In this document: positions 55,047-63,966 of the stretch, one piece after another
Layout of the letters: every line of letters begins with the position of its first letter
Numbering within the stretch: position 1 is the stretch's first letter
Notes under the pieces: generated by a model
Databases searched by the model: none
Told to the model about the DNA's origin: nothing
The model's input: only the letters and a program-made list of their open reading frames with translations
Assembly (NCBI GenBank): GCA_019416285.1
Contig: DXXM01000007.1
Location: forward strand, 33,370-97,369
Source of the DNA: Bacteroidales bacterium
GTDB taxonomy: Bacteria > Bacteroidota > Bacteroidia > Bacteroidales > Muribaculaceae
Direction: 5' to 3'
DNA: 64,000 bases
Program-made: the position numbers and the translations under genes

Positions 55047-55571
55047 TCAGAAATTTCCAATGTGGACATTTTCCCATTTCAGTTTTTCAACATCCTGCGC
55101 CTTGCGTTCCTCATCCTTATGGCCGAATGTCAGTATACAAACCACGGGACAAGTTTCGGGAATACCTAAGATTTCGCGGACAAACTCGTCGGAGGGAGTG
55201 CCGTCGGCAGTAAATCTGTCACGAATCTGAATCCAGCACGAACCGAGTCCGAGAGCAGCAGCCTGGAGCTGCATATAGGAAGCTGCCACTGAAGCATCCT
55301 CTATCCAGGGTTCTGTAGCCGTCGAGTCGACCGCCACAACCACGGCAAGCGGACAGCGGGCAATCGGCGCCGCTCCCATAGGCTTACACTCGGCAAGACG
55401 GGCGAGCACGGCTTCTTCCTCCACAACCACAAACTGCCACGCACGGGCGCTTTTGGATGTCGGGGCAAGGAGACCGGCCTCAAGGATGAGCTTTACATGC
55501 TCTGAATCTATCTTCTCGGATGTGTACCGACGTATGCTTCTACGTTCTATCAAAAGTTGATGGAATTCCAT
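55047..55571 (-). CDS. Nitroreductase-family protein
   Basis: A 174-residue FMN-binding protein. The N-terminal ERRSIRRYTSEKI phosphate-binding motif, LLAPTSKSARAWQFVVV and ALGLGSCWIQIRDRF are typical. It is the short nitroreductase type, usually a homodimer. Substrate unknown. It lies between the DUF2520-like gene and the HU/SPOR gene, 30 bases after the latter. Confidence 0.9.
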   Translation of the reverse strand: MEFHQLLIERRSIRRYTSEKIDSEHVKLILEAGLLAPTSKSARAWQFVVVEEEAVLARLAECKPMGAAPIARCPLAVVVAVDSTATEPWIEDASVAASYMQLQAAALGLGSCWIQIRDRFTADGTPSDEFVREILGIPETCPVVCILTFGHKDEERKAQDVEKLKWENVHIGNF

Positions 55572-55601
55572 AAAAATAATGTTTAGAGGGGAAACAGATG
55601 G

Positions 55602-56621
55602 TTAGCGGCGGCATACCCATACATTGGGATATGAGGCCTTGAGCGTGTCGGCGAGCATACGGGCATCGTTGATATTGGAGGCCGAAGCCGCATAGATGCG
55701 GAAATTACCGTCCATCTCGACAATGCGGAGCGAACTGTCGCCGAGGGCGCCGATATGACGCTCAGCAGCACGTCGGCTCGGGAAGGAGCCTACCACAAGG
55801 ATATATCGGCCCGGGGCAGCAAGGGCCTGCGGAGCAAGTGTCGGGGCTTCTGCCTTTCGGTCGACAGCAGCTCTATGTGTGTCGGACGCGGTGAGCCCAG
55901 ATCCGTCCCCTGCGGGAAGAGCGATGTTCAGCATAATCTCACGCGAAAGGTCGAGCGAGACCGCTGGGGTGTCGATTGAATGAGTCTGCTCCAGGCGTGA
56001 ACTTATGCCGGTGTCAAGCGATGCGAAATTCATGCGTGGACTATTGACAAGGCTGGTAGTCGAATAGAGTATGCCGAGTCCTATCATAATGGCCACAATC
56101 GAAGCCACAAATTTCAGAGGGGCAGGGAAAATAATCTGCCTGATGCTGTCGGCATCGGCAGCGGCGCCCGCGGCTACGTTCTCCTCCTCCGATTCCATCT
56201 CAAGAGGCAATACACTGAGAGGTGTAAGCCCCTCGAACCGACGTCCTGGCAATGACAATTCCGAAGGTGTGAACACCGGAGCATCAGGGCTCAGTCCGCG
56301 TGAAAGAATACCGAGATTCCCGACAGCTACCTCTCCGCTGAGCTGAAGCTGATGGCGCAGAGAATCCATAGCGGTATCAAGACGACCGCGGGCAGTCTCA
56401 ATACTTATTCCCTCACGGCGCGATATGCTGCCGACAAGCAGGGCGTCATTGTGACGCACCTCGGCATTAAACCCTATGGTACGCGACGGTGGAAGGAAAC
56501 GGCGGTTGCCGAAATCGTAACGGGCGCCCTCATCGTTAATCATGAAGGCGCCAAAACCGGGCACCACTACACAGTCGTGGTGCATAAGTAGAAATTCAAT
56601 ATGTTGCGCTATGTCAATCAC
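55602..56621 (-). CDS. HU-like and SPOR-domain membrane protein
   Basis: A 339-residue protein with an N-terminal HU-CCDC81-like region (about 1-125, MIDIAQHIEFLLMHHDCVVV and PGFGAFM), a membrane helix (about 170-187) and a C-terminal SPOR domain (about 268-339, GRYILVVGSFPSRRAAERHI). SPOR domains bind denuded glycan strands at division sites, so this protein probably marks the septum, with the HU part in the cytoplasm. The start is a GTG at 56619-56621; an internal ATG would cut the HU domain. The GTG lies 4 bases after the promoter box. Confidence 0.88.
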   Translation of the reverse strand: MIDIAQHIEFLLMHHDCVVVPGFGAFMINDEGARYDFGNRRFLPPSRTIGFNAEVRHNDALLVGSISRREGISIETARGRLDTAMDSLRHQLQLSGEVAVGNLGILSRGLSPDAPVFTPSELSLPGRRFEGLTPLSVLPLEMESEEENVAAGAAADADSIRQIIFPAPLKFVASIVAIMIGLGILYSTTSLVNSPRMNFASLDTGISSRLEQTHSIDTPAVSLDLSREIMLNIALPAGDGSGLTASDTHRAAVDRKAEAPTLAPQALAAPGRYILVVGSFPSRRAAERHIGALGDSSLRIVEMDGNFRIYAASASNINDARMLADTLKASYPNVWVCRR

Positions 56622-56625
56622 ACTG

Positions 56626-56656
56626 CAAAGTTATGAAAAATCCGGCGCCTGTGCAA
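56626..56656 (-). promoter_or_regulatory. Promoter for the HU/SPOR gene
   Basis: On the minus strand, TTG (56654-56656) and TAACTTTG (56626-56633) with a 20-base spacer. The gene's GTG begins at 56621, at the expected transcription start. Confidence 0.75.
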
Positions 56657-56670
56657 GTGGCCGCGGGCTC

Positions 56671-58950
56671 TTATTTTTCATTGGCTTTGTCGAGGTCCAC
56701 AGCGTCGAAATTGAGACGGTCTTTCATCTCCTCGTCAGCTGTCAGTATTTCCGGAGCGTTGCCGTTGACTCTGACATCCACAAGTATGACCTGAGGATAA
56801 TTGCAGCGGAACACATTTGATTTTGCCTTGACATCTACATCGGAAATCGTGAAGTTCTCAACCTTGTCACCGGCGTTGGCGGCTATGACACCGAGGCTTC
56901 CGCAGGTTCCGCTGACGTTGCTGACTGTGACATTGCGGATGGTGCCCACAGGCTTCTCACTGCTTCCCTCAAGAGTGAAAAACTGCTTCCAGGGAAGCAC
57001 CTCAATGAGCGTTCCGAAGCGGCCTGTGACGTTCTCGACCCGGATATTCTCGTAGGTCTGATAGGTGTCTGGGCGCATTTTCAAACGAAGCACAGAGCAG
57101 TCATTGTCTACCTTACAGTTGCGCAACACCACTCCGTCGGCATGGATGCACTCGCTTCCGAGAGTGAGGGTTCCGTGAAGATTCGGGCCGAACACACAAC
57201 CCTCGACCAGCACGTCGGTCACACTGTCGTTCTCATACGACTTATGGGCATAGACACCTTTGCCACCCTTGAGACAGACGCCGTCATCATCGCAGTTGAG
57301 ATAACAGCCGCGCACCGTGACACGGTGACAGCCGTCAAGATCAATCGCGTCGCTGCTGGGAGCACGCACCGGTTCGCGCGGCGCCTGCACCTCGCAGTTT
57401 TCAATCATAAGGTCATCACAACGATAGAAATGCGATGTCCAGAAAGCGGAATTTATGAGCTTTACACCACTGAGACGCGCGTTGTCGCAGCCCCACAGAA
57501 AAACGAGCCTCGGACGGCGCACTTCAAGATTGGTCCACGGACGATTTTCTGCACGTGCGCGCTCCACATTGTCCCAGAATTCCATCCAGAATCTGTAGCC
57601 GTTGCCGTTGATTGTTCCTGGGCCTGAAATTTCAAAACCGTCGACGTGATAAGCGTTGATAAGAGCCGCGTGATAATAGATACTGCGGCCCTCCATGCGC
57701 GATGGGATGAGAGGATAATCACTGATGTTGTCCGAACCTTTGATTACGGCTCCTTCCTCAAGAGAAAGCCGCGTGCCGGGTTTAAAGAAAAGTGCTCCCG
57801 AAAGGAATGTTCCAGCGGGAATCACCACCTCTCCCCCGCCCTCGGCCTCCGCACGGTCTATGACGGCCTGGAGAGCGGCGGTCTGCACGACGGTACTGTC
57901 ACTGACTACACCAAAATCCGTCACCTTATAGCGGCGCGGGAGCTGAGGAGTCTCCGTCTTGAACATACGGTCGAGAAATTCCGTGGCATAATCCACAGTC
58001 GAATCCATCCACGGATGGAAAAACCAGAAGGGATGCACATCAACGGGGATGCGGTGGCGCTCGGTATATATGCCCAGGGAATCGTAGATGTTCACCAGCG
58101 AATCACGGCCGTCGCTATAGCGCGGGAGTCCGCTGCTGATGAAGCATACGGGAGCTGATTTCGGTGTGGTCCACAAGAGAGCCGAAGCCTCTTTCCAGTT
58201 TTCAGGAGAATCCTCATAGAGTCCTCCGAGCCATAGGGCATTGACCGGAAGCACACCTTTTTTCTCGTAGCGCTCGCGGGCGTCCGCGATGTTGGATTCC
58301 GAGACAAAGGTTGCGATACCGTCCATATTGACCACAGCCTGCACATCGCTCGACACATTTTTCCAGCCACCTTTACCTTCATGGCGTTTCGAACCGTTTG
58401 TCACACCGACAAGCGTGGCGAGCTGCGCGCCGGCCGAACACCCTGACACGGCTATGCGGTCGGGGTCGATACCGTAGGTCGCGGCATTGGCGCGAGCCCA
58501 GCGGACGGCGGTCTTTATGTCGTGGAGACCGGCGGGATAGACCGCCTCGGGAATCAGACGGTACTCAACCGGAATCGTGACATAGCCGCGGGCGGCAATC
58601 TGCTGCGCCATCGGCACCTGCAGGCTCTTGTCGCCCGAATTCCATCCGCCTCCGTGAATCATAATCAGAGCCGGATAGGTTTTGTCGTCGTAGGGACGGA
58701 ATATGTCGACATGCAGGTCCCTGTCGCCATATTTTGTCTTTTTGATGGTGGTATAGACCACATCGTTGTAAGCCTTCACGCCTGCCGGAAGTTCCGGACG
58801 GGCGAGCACGGCTTCAGGATGATGTTTCCTGACTTTTATAGCGGTCGAATATGTGGTGAACGAGGTGTCGCGCGGGACGGCCACCGGCTTTGCAGCCGAG
58901 GTCGTCAGCGCGCACGCTGCGAACAGTGCTATCAGCTCAGTCCTTTTCAT
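56671..58950 (-). CDS. Secreted esterase-GH28 fusion (pectin-type)
   Basis: A 759-residue two-enzyme protein with a signal peptide (1-20). The first part (about 60-335) is an alpha/beta hydrolase of the carboxylesterase type, with oxyanion HGGG (99-102) and the nucleophile elbow GCSAGAQ (Ser172). The second (about 340-740) is a right-handed beta-helix of the GH28 family: SSDAIDLDGC (Asp537), CDDDGVCLKGG (554-556), an HG at 592-593 and RLK (622-624) match the polygalacturonase active-site pattern with small changes. Together they could remove an ester and cut galacturonan, as in other pectin multi-domain enzymes. Exact linkage is inference. The pectate lyase gene lies 17 bases upstream. Confidence 0.85.
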   Translation of the reverse strand: MKRTELIALFAACALTTSAAKPVAVPRDTSFTTYSTAIKVRKHHPEAVLARPELPAGVKAYNDVVYTTIKKTKYGDRDLHVDIFRPYDDKTYPALIMIHGGGWNSGDKSLQVPMAQQIAARGYVTIPVEYRLIPEAVYPAGLHDIKTAVRWARANAATYGIDPDRIAVSGCSAGAQLATLVGVTNGSKRHEGKGGWKNVSSDVQAVVNMDGIATFVSESNIADARERYEKKGVLPVNALWLGGLYEDSPENWKEASALLWTTPKSAPVCFISSGLPRYSDGRDSLVNIYDSLGIYTERHRIPVDVHPFWFFHPWMDSTVDYATEFLDRMFKTETPQLPRRYKVTDFGVVSDSTVVQTAALQAVIDRAEAEGGGEVVIPAGTFLSGALFFKPGTRLSLEEGAVIKGSDNISDYPLIPSRMEGRSIYYHAALINAYHVDGFEISGPGTINGNGYRFWMEFWDNVERARAENRPWTNLEVRRPRLVFLWGCDNARLSGVKLINSAFWTSHFYRCDDLMIENCEVQAPREPVRAPSSDAIDLDGCHRVTVRGCYLNCDDDGVCLKGGKGVYAHKSYENDSVTDVLVEGCVFGPNLHGTLTLGSECIHADGVVLRNCKVDNDCSVLRLKMRPDTYQTYENIRVENVTGRFGTLIEVLPWKQFFTLEGSSEKPVGTIRNVTVSNVSGTCGSLGVIAANAGDKVENFTISDVDVKAKSNVFRCNYPQVILVDVRVNGNAPEILTADEEMKDRLNFDAVDLDKANEK

Positions 58951-58967
58951 AAGTCACTGTATATTGA

Positions 58968-60767
58968 TTATTTCAGAACCTTGTCTGTAACAACATCTCC
59001 GTTGCGATAGACAGTGCGACGGAGATTTATGCCCTGCACCGGTTCCGCAAGGCGGATTCCCTGGAGATTGTAGTATTCGATACGCTCAACTTCACCGGTG
59101 ACAGTGATTTCGTCGATAGCGGAAGTAGGAGCAGTGTATGCGGGATAATATTCGTCGACGGAGGAAATCGCATCGGCATTGCCGGCTTTCATGATATGCT
59201 CCACAAGAGAGCTGAGATAGACCTCAAAGTTGTCGTACCAGCCCTTGGAGTCAAGAGTGAACAGTTTGCCGTCGGAAGCGTCGTCTGGATTCAGACCGTT
59301 GGCAGTTTCCCAGGCATCGGGGATACCGTCGCCGTCACTGTCAAAGCCATCTGGACGGACATTGGAAGGCAAGGTCGGAAAACTTGCCGTCTTGGGGTTT
59401 TCTTCGCCCGCAGGATCATTGATAAAGTCGAGAATACCTTTGGTGTTTGAAGTTGCATACACCTTGCCGTTTTTGTCGACGTAGGCGACGTCGCCGTTGA
59501 AGGTCACGGTGCCTGTACGAGCTTCCTCAGCATAGCGTATGTCGGCCGCGTCACGATAGAGTGAGGCGCCGGAATTTTCAAGAAGTTTGGCGTAAGCGAC
59601 GGTCGCTTTATGAGTAGTCACAATACCGGGGTCAATCTGAGAATCAAGGTTAAGTTTGACACAATCCACAGTCCCGATATTTGTATATTCAACCTTGTCG
59701 CCGAAAAGATGGGCGGCATCCTTAATATATTTTTCGTTATCCTTAGATAATAAACCGCCGTCGTACTTGACACCCTTCCAGTCATAATTATCCGGCGAGG
59801 AAGCAGCAGTCACATAATTGCCATTAATGAAATATCTTGACGAATATCCATAGAGTTCAGGATGTTTCTTATCGGCATTACCTGACGTGGCGACAGTCAC
59901 CTGAGTTACTGTCGTCTTGTTTTTCGTCCCTGGGCCGGCTTTATAGTAATTATTCACAATATTGATATATCCACCGCCCGGGCCACCGTAACAAGCGCTG
60001 CCGGTTCCCCAGTTATACATCACACAATTTCGGAAATCGACCCTCTCCGCATCGACAGTCGAACTATAAAGTGTCTTGTCATAGCCATCCCAGGCATAGC
60101 GTGCGCCATTAAATCTTGGAGCGCGGTTCTGAACATGTGCGATGAAATTGTGGTGGAAAGAGGCATTTTTGCCGCCCCAGATTCCACCGTAGCTGTGTGC
60201 GCCCTTGGAATGGCCGGGGTTTGCGAGTCCTTCCGTGACATTGCACCACTGCATAGTGAAATCACGGTTGTCGTAGAACGAGGCTACTTCGTCGATGCTC
60301 CATGAGAAGGAGCAGTGGTCGAGGATTATCCCTTTACGGTTGCGGCCCCATGTGGCATCAGCGCCGTCATTGACATCCTTAACCTGTGAACGGCGTGAAC
60401 GGATAAAACGCACGATGACATTGTCGCAATTACCGAAATACAAGGTATAATATCGCAGTGTGATTCCACCTTCCGGAGCGGTCTGTCCGGCAATAGTGGT
60501 ATTGGAACTAACATTCAGCTGCGAGCGCAGATCTATATAGCCACTGACGTCGAAAACGATTGTCTTGGGCTTGGTACTCTTCAAGGCCTCACGCAGCGAA
60601 CCGGGGCCGCTGTCGTTAAGATTGGTAACATGGATTATTTCTCCACCGCGGCCTCCGGTGACATACCGGCCATGGCCCTCGGCACCGGGAAAAGCAGGCA
60701 CCTCGTCTGCCGCATTAGCGGCCATTGCACATAAAATTGACGTAACAGTAAAGATTACTTTCTTCAT
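58968..60767 (-). CDS. Secreted pectate lyase (PL1-like), with calcium motif and C-terminal sorting-like segment
   Basis: A 599-residue beta-helix enzyme with a signal peptide (MKKVIFTVTSILCAMAANA). The opening PAFPGAEGHGRYVTGGRGGE and VTNLNDSGPGSLREALK are typical of Bacteroidetes pectate-lyase-like proteins. The helix continues through RKGIILDHCSFSWSIDEV and RFNGARYAWDGYD. Near residue 475-495 is a calcium-binding DSDGDGIPDAWE (thrombospondin-type-3-like) segment. The last about 50 residues (EYYNLQGIRLAEPVQGINLR) resemble the terminal beta domain found on many secreted proteins of this group, perhaps a type IX-like signal; that is inference. Cotranscribed with the esterase-GH28 gene. Confidence 0.85.
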   Translation of the reverse strand: MKKVIFTVTSILCAMAANAADEVPAFPGAEGHGRYVTGGRGGEIIHVTNLNDSGPGSLREALKSTKPKTIVFDVSGYIDLRSQLNVSSNTTIAGQTAPEGGITLRYYTLYFGNCDNVIVRFIRSRRSQVKDVNDGADATWGRNRKGIILDHCSFSWSIDEVASFYDNRDFTMQWCNVTEGLANPGHSKGAHSYGGIWGGKNASFHHNFIAHVQNRAPRFNGARYAWDGYDKTLYSSTVDAERVDFRNCVMYNWGTGSACYGGPGGGYINIVNNYYKAGPGTKNKTTVTQVTVATSGNADKKHPELYGYSSRYFINGNYVTAASSPDNYDWKGVKYDGGLLSKDNEKYIKDAAHLFGDKVEYTNIGTVDCVKLNLDSQIDPGIVTTHKATVAYAKLLENSGASLYRDAADIRYAEEARTGTVTFNGDVAYVDKNGKVYATSNTKGILDFINDPAGEENPKTASFPTLPSNVRPDGFDSDGDGIPDAWETANGLNPDDASDGKLFTLDSKGWYDNFEVYLSSLVEHIMKAGNADAISSVDEYYPAYTAPTSAIDEITVTGEVERIEYYNLQGIRLAEPVQGINLRRTVYRNGDVVTDKVLK

Positions 60768-60868
60768 CGTGAATTTAAAAACTGTTTTTATTCATGGTAA
60801 TTCTCTGCAAAAGTAGTGAAATCCTTCAATAGAATTGCAATCATCTCGCTTGTTTTTAGCTCATGGAT

Positions 60869-60900
60869 TTTGAAATGTCGGAGGGAAATTACTAATTTTG
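60869..60900 (+). promoter_or_regulatory. Promoter for pyrK-pyrD
   Basis: TTTG at 60869-60872 and TAATTTTG at 60893-60900 with a 20-base spacer. Leader to the ATG at 60940 about 35 bases. Confidence 0.8.
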
Positions 60901-60939
60901 TGGTGACCGAAAATAAAAAATTTCCAGTTAACAGACAAT

Positions 60940-61719
60940 ATGTCCGCCATGAAACAAGTCAAAGACTTCATAATCATCGACAACACCCGTCTCGGCGACT
61001 CGTACTGCAAAATGAGACTGGCCCCCGCCGACGACAGCAATCTGCCAGCGATGCTTCCGGGACAGTTCGTGGAAGTCGCCGTCAATACACCCGGCGTGCT
61101 TCTGCGGCGTCCGATTTCCATCAACGACGTAGACTCTTCCGCCAATATACTTACGTTGCTTGTGCGCAATGCAGGCAAAGGCACTTCCGCCCTCATGGAA
61201 ATGAGGGCCGGAGAGACGCTTAATCTCGTCCTGCCGCTCGGCAACGGCTTCACCACCGAAGTGCCGGCCGGTTCGCGCCTGCTGCTCATAGGGGGCGGTG
61301 TCGGAGTAGCACCCCTGCTCTATCTCGGCAAGGTGCTGAAGTCGCTCGGCCATGAACCTGAGTTTCTCCTGGGGGCACGCACCGCAGCCGACCTTCTCTC
61401 CCTCGATGATTTCAAGGCTGTAGGCAAAGTACATGTCTGCACCGAGGACGGTTCCGACGGAGTCCGAGGCTTTGTCACCGCTCACCCCACCCTTTCCGAG
61501 ACCTATCAGCGCTACTACTGCTGCGGACCGGCTCCGATGATGAAAGCAGTGGCTAAGGTGGCACGCGAGAATGGAACCGATTGCGAAGTCTCGCTCGAAA
61601 ACATGATGGCCTGCGGACTTGGCGCCTGTCTCTGCTGCGTCGAAAAGACGGTCAAAGGCAATGTATGTGTCTGCACCGAAGGTCCGGTATTCAATATAAA
61701 TGAACTCACCTGGAACTAA
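60940..61719 (+). CDS. pyrK: Dihydroorotate dehydrogenase electron-transfer subunit PyrK
   Basis: A 259-residue FAD and [2Fe-2S] protein that links PyrD to NAD+ in pyrimidine synthesis. The FAD site is LLRRPISINDVD, the NAD site LLIGGGVGVAPLLYL, and the iron-sulfur cysteines lie in CGLGACLCC and CVC near the C-terminus. Another ATG at 60949 is possible. It is followed 7 bases later by pyrD, the classic pairing of class 1B dihydroorotate dehydrogenase. Confidence 0.96.
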   Translation: MSAMKQVKDFIIIDNTRLGDSYCKMRLAPADDSNLPAMLPGQFVEVAVNTPGVLLRRPISINDVDSSANILTLLVRNAGKGTSALMEMRAGETLNLVLPLGNGFTTEVPAGSRLLLIGGGVGVAPLLYLGKVLKSLGHEPEFLLGARTAADLLSLDDFKAVGKVHVCTEDGSDGVRGFVTAHPTLSETYQRYYCCGPAPMMKAVAKVARENGTDCEVSLENMMACGLGACLCCVEKTVKGNVCVCTEGPVFNINELTWN

Positions 61720-61726
61720 ACAAGCT

Positions 61727-62635
61727 ATGGCAAATCTTTCAGTAAACATAGGCGGTCTTGAGCTTCAGAATCCCGTGATGACCGCATCCGGCACTTTCGG
61801 ATATGGCGAAGAATTCACACCGTTCATCGACATCGACCGCCTCGGCGCATATATAATAAAAGGTACCACTCTCAATCCCCGCCAAGGAAACGACTATCCC
61901 CGCATGGTCGAGACTCCCTCAGGCATGCTCAATGCCGTAGGCCTGCAGAACAAGGGTGTCGACTATTTTATCGAGCATATTTATCCACGCATTAAGGACT
62001 ATAAATCCAAGCTCGTGGTCAACGTCTCAGGCGCGACTATCGACGACTATGCCGAAACCGCCCGCAGGCTTCATCCGCTCGAAGGCGTGAGCGCAATCGA
62101 GGTAAATATCTCCTGCCCTAACGTGAAGGAAGGCGGCATGGCTTTCGGAACCACGACAGACGGCGCGGCATCCGTGACCAAAGCGGTCCGCAAGGCATAT
62201 CCCGCCAAGACTCTTATCGTAAAACTGTCGCCCAACGTGACTTCCATTGCCGACATCGCTCGCGCCGTAGAATCCGAGGGAGCCGATTCGGTATCGCTCA
62301 TCAACACTCTCATGGGCATGTCGATTGACGTGGAGCGCCGTCGGCCGCATCTCTCCACCATCACGGGCGGACTTTCGGGCCCTGCCGTGCGTCCGGTGGC
62401 TGTCAGAATGGTATGGCAGGTAGCAAAAGCCGTCAGCATCCCCGTAATCGGACTCGGAGGCATCATGAATGGACGTGATGCTATCGAGTTTATGCTCGCC
62501 GGAGCGCGTGCCGTCGAAATCGGCACAGCCAACTTCGTCGACCCGGCTGTCACCATGAAAGTCATCGACTTCATGGTGGACTATTGCACACGCCACGGCA
62601 TAAACGACATCAACGAGATAGTCGGCTGCATCTGA
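61727..62635 (+). CDS. pyrD: Dihydroorotate dehydrogenase, catalytic subunit PyrD (class 1B)
   Basis: A 302-residue FMN TIM-barrel enzyme oxidising dihydroorotate to orotate. Seen are NPVMTASGTFGYGEEF, GTTLNPRQGND, EVNISCPNVKEGG (catalytic Cys in the SCPN loop), KLSPNVTSIADIA and the FMN phosphate segment GLGGIMNGRDAIEFMLAGA. The ATG at 61727 (MANLSVNIGG) is preferred to the ATG at 61700 within pyrK. Confidence 0.97.
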   Translation: MANLSVNIGGLELQNPVMTASGTFGYGEEFTPFIDIDRLGAYIIKGTTLNPRQGNDYPRMVETPSGMLNAVGLQNKGVDYFIEHIYPRIKDYKSKLVVNVSGATIDDYAETARRLHPLEGVSAIEVNISCPNVKEGGMAFGTTTDGAASVTKAVRKAYPAKTLIVKLSPNVTSIADIARAVESEGADSVSLINTLMGMSIDVERRRPHLSTITGGLSGPAVRPVAVRMVWQVAKAVSIPVIGLGGIMNGRDAIEFMLAGARAVEIGTANFVDPAVTMKVIDFMVDYCTRHGINDINEIVGCI

Positions 62636-62669
62636 AAAATCAATACCGAGACATAAAAAAACGAAAAAG

Positions 62670-63071
62670 ATGAAATCCAGTTTCCTCATGACACTTTCTT
62701 TAACCGCGGTAGGACTGCTTTCAAGCTCCTGCTCAGGGCTCAGCAACGAGGCTAAAGAAATTGTCGGCACTTACTACAACACCGAAATTTCTCAGACCGA
62801 ACCGGTCATGGTTCTCAAGAAAGATGCAAGGTGTGTCATCACCGCCATCAAACCCGGAGTTCTCACCTACAGTGTCGAAGGGAAATGGAATGTCGAAAAT
62901 GACTCGCTCATCCTTCGTCTCGACCCGGAATCCATGACTTTTGAAGGCGACAGCACCCTTATCGGCACAATTCCCGTGCGTGTGGCCCGGAAAGTCACCG
63001 GCCACAATGATTTCTCGCTGCAGCTCGAAAACGGCGGCGTCTCCTATCTCTATCAGCGGCGCAATGAATGA
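62670..63071 (+). CDS. Small lipoprotein, lipocalin-like
   Basis: A 133-residue protein with a lipoprotein signal ending LLSSSC. The body is all-beta, with a start EIVGTYYNTEIS and alternating strands (GKWNVENDSLILRLD), like the small lipocalin-type domains common in Bacteroidales. It may bind a lipid or another hydrophobic ligand; no motif fixes this. The next gene's longer open frame would overlap it by 4 bases. Confidence 0.75.
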   Translation: MKSSFLMTLSLTAVGLLSSSCSGLSNEAKEIVGTYYNTEISQTEPVMVLKKDARCVITAIKPGVLTYSVEGKWNVENDSLILRLDPESMTFEGDSTLIGTIPVRVARKVTGHNDFSLQLENGGVSYLYQRRNE

Positions 63072-63118
63072 AAAGCGCTCCGGGATGTTTCCATAAAAGA
63101 ATATTCATTTTCAAATAT

Positions 63119-63613
63119 ATGATAAGACACGCTTTTTCATTCCTCCTGCTATCTGCCGGACTCCTTATGGGTTCCTGCGGACACTCGGATTCTGTCACTG
63201 ACCGCATCACGTCGGCTGAGCTTGCAATGGCCAACGACAATGTCAGCGCCACACGTGAAATCTGTCAGGACATATTTCAGGAGCACGACCGCACAGCCAT
63301 CGAAGCCTCTCAGATGGCCCGGATGTCTATTCTCTACATGCAGCTCAACGAGCGTACCGACGACCCGGAGGATGTCGAGCTGGCGGTGCAGTGTTTCCGC
63401 GAGGCATATAAAATCAATGCTGATTCGGCCACGGCCTTCTACAAGGCCCTCCCCGTCGATCAGGACAAATATGCCATGACTCTCGCAACCATAGTCCACA
63501 CGCTCGATAACCCGCAGGAGATTCCGGCTGACCATGATATTGACCTCGACAGCGCAGAGATGGAGGCTGTCGAAGCGAATATGAAGTCCGGCGCCGACGG
63601 AAATCAGCACTGA
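63119..63613 (+). CDS. Hypothetical lipoprotein
   Basis: A 164-residue protein with a lipoprotein signal (MIRHAFSFLLLSAGLLMGSC). The body is helical: SAELAMANDNVSATREICQD, ASQMARMSILYMQLNER and VELAVQCFREAYKI look like TPR-type helix pairs. The acidic tail is low-complexity. I chose the ATG at 63119, since the upstream frame adds residues before the signal. Function unknown. A SUI1-family gene follows after 15 bases. Confidence 0.78.
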   Translation: MIRHAFSFLLLSAGLLMGSCGHSDSVTDRITSAELAMANDNVSATREICQDIFQEHDRTAIEASQMARMSILYMQLNERTDDPEDVELAVQCFREAYKINADSATAFYKALPVDQDKYAMTLATIVHTLDNPQEIPADHDIDLDSAEMEAVEANMKSGADGNQH

Positions 63614-63628
63614 TACCACCTTTGAGAT

Positions 63629-63952
63629 ATGGACTGGAAAGATATACTCGCACAGAAAGTGCAGTCGGGGGAGCTCGACAGAGAGGATTTTACTCCCGAA
63701 ACTCCCGAAGAGAAGAAAAAGGCCGATACAATAGAGGTGGTTATCGACCGCAAGGGGCGCAAGGGCAAGACTGCGACTCTCGCAGTCGGCTTCACATGTC
63801 CGGACGATGAACTTAAGGAGATAGCGTCGAAACTGAAATCGCGTCTTTCCACAGGAGGCTCGGCCCGCGGCGGGGAGATACTCATTCAGGGGGAGCGTCT
63901 TGACGAAGTGAAGGCACTGCTGTCGGAAATGGGCTTTAAGGTCAGGAAATAA
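63629..63952 (+). CDS. SUI1/YciH-family translation factor-like protein
   Basis: A 107-residue protein with a SUI1 domain, related to eukaryotic eIF1 and bacterial YciH. The fold shows VVIDRKGRKGKTATLAVGF, then ELKEIASKLKSRLSTGGSA and GEILIQGERLDEVKALLSEM, and ends GFKVRK. YciH proteins can influence start-codon choice or bind ribosomes; here, where genes often lack Shine-Dalgarno sites, its job is an open question. The N-terminal 35 residues are a charged linker. Confidence 0.9.
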   Translation: MDWKDILAQKVQSGELDREDFTPETPEEKKKADTIEVVIDRKGRKGKTATLAVGFTCPDDELKEIASKLKSRLSTGGSARGGEILIQGERLDEVKALLSEMGFKVRK

Positions 63953-63966
63953 GAGGCTGTTTAAAA
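63950..63966 (+). repeat. 17-base repeat, copy 2
   Basis: Same 17 bases as at 13083-13099. It overlaps the stop codon of the SUI1-family gene and runs to the end of the window. Confidence 0.5.
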
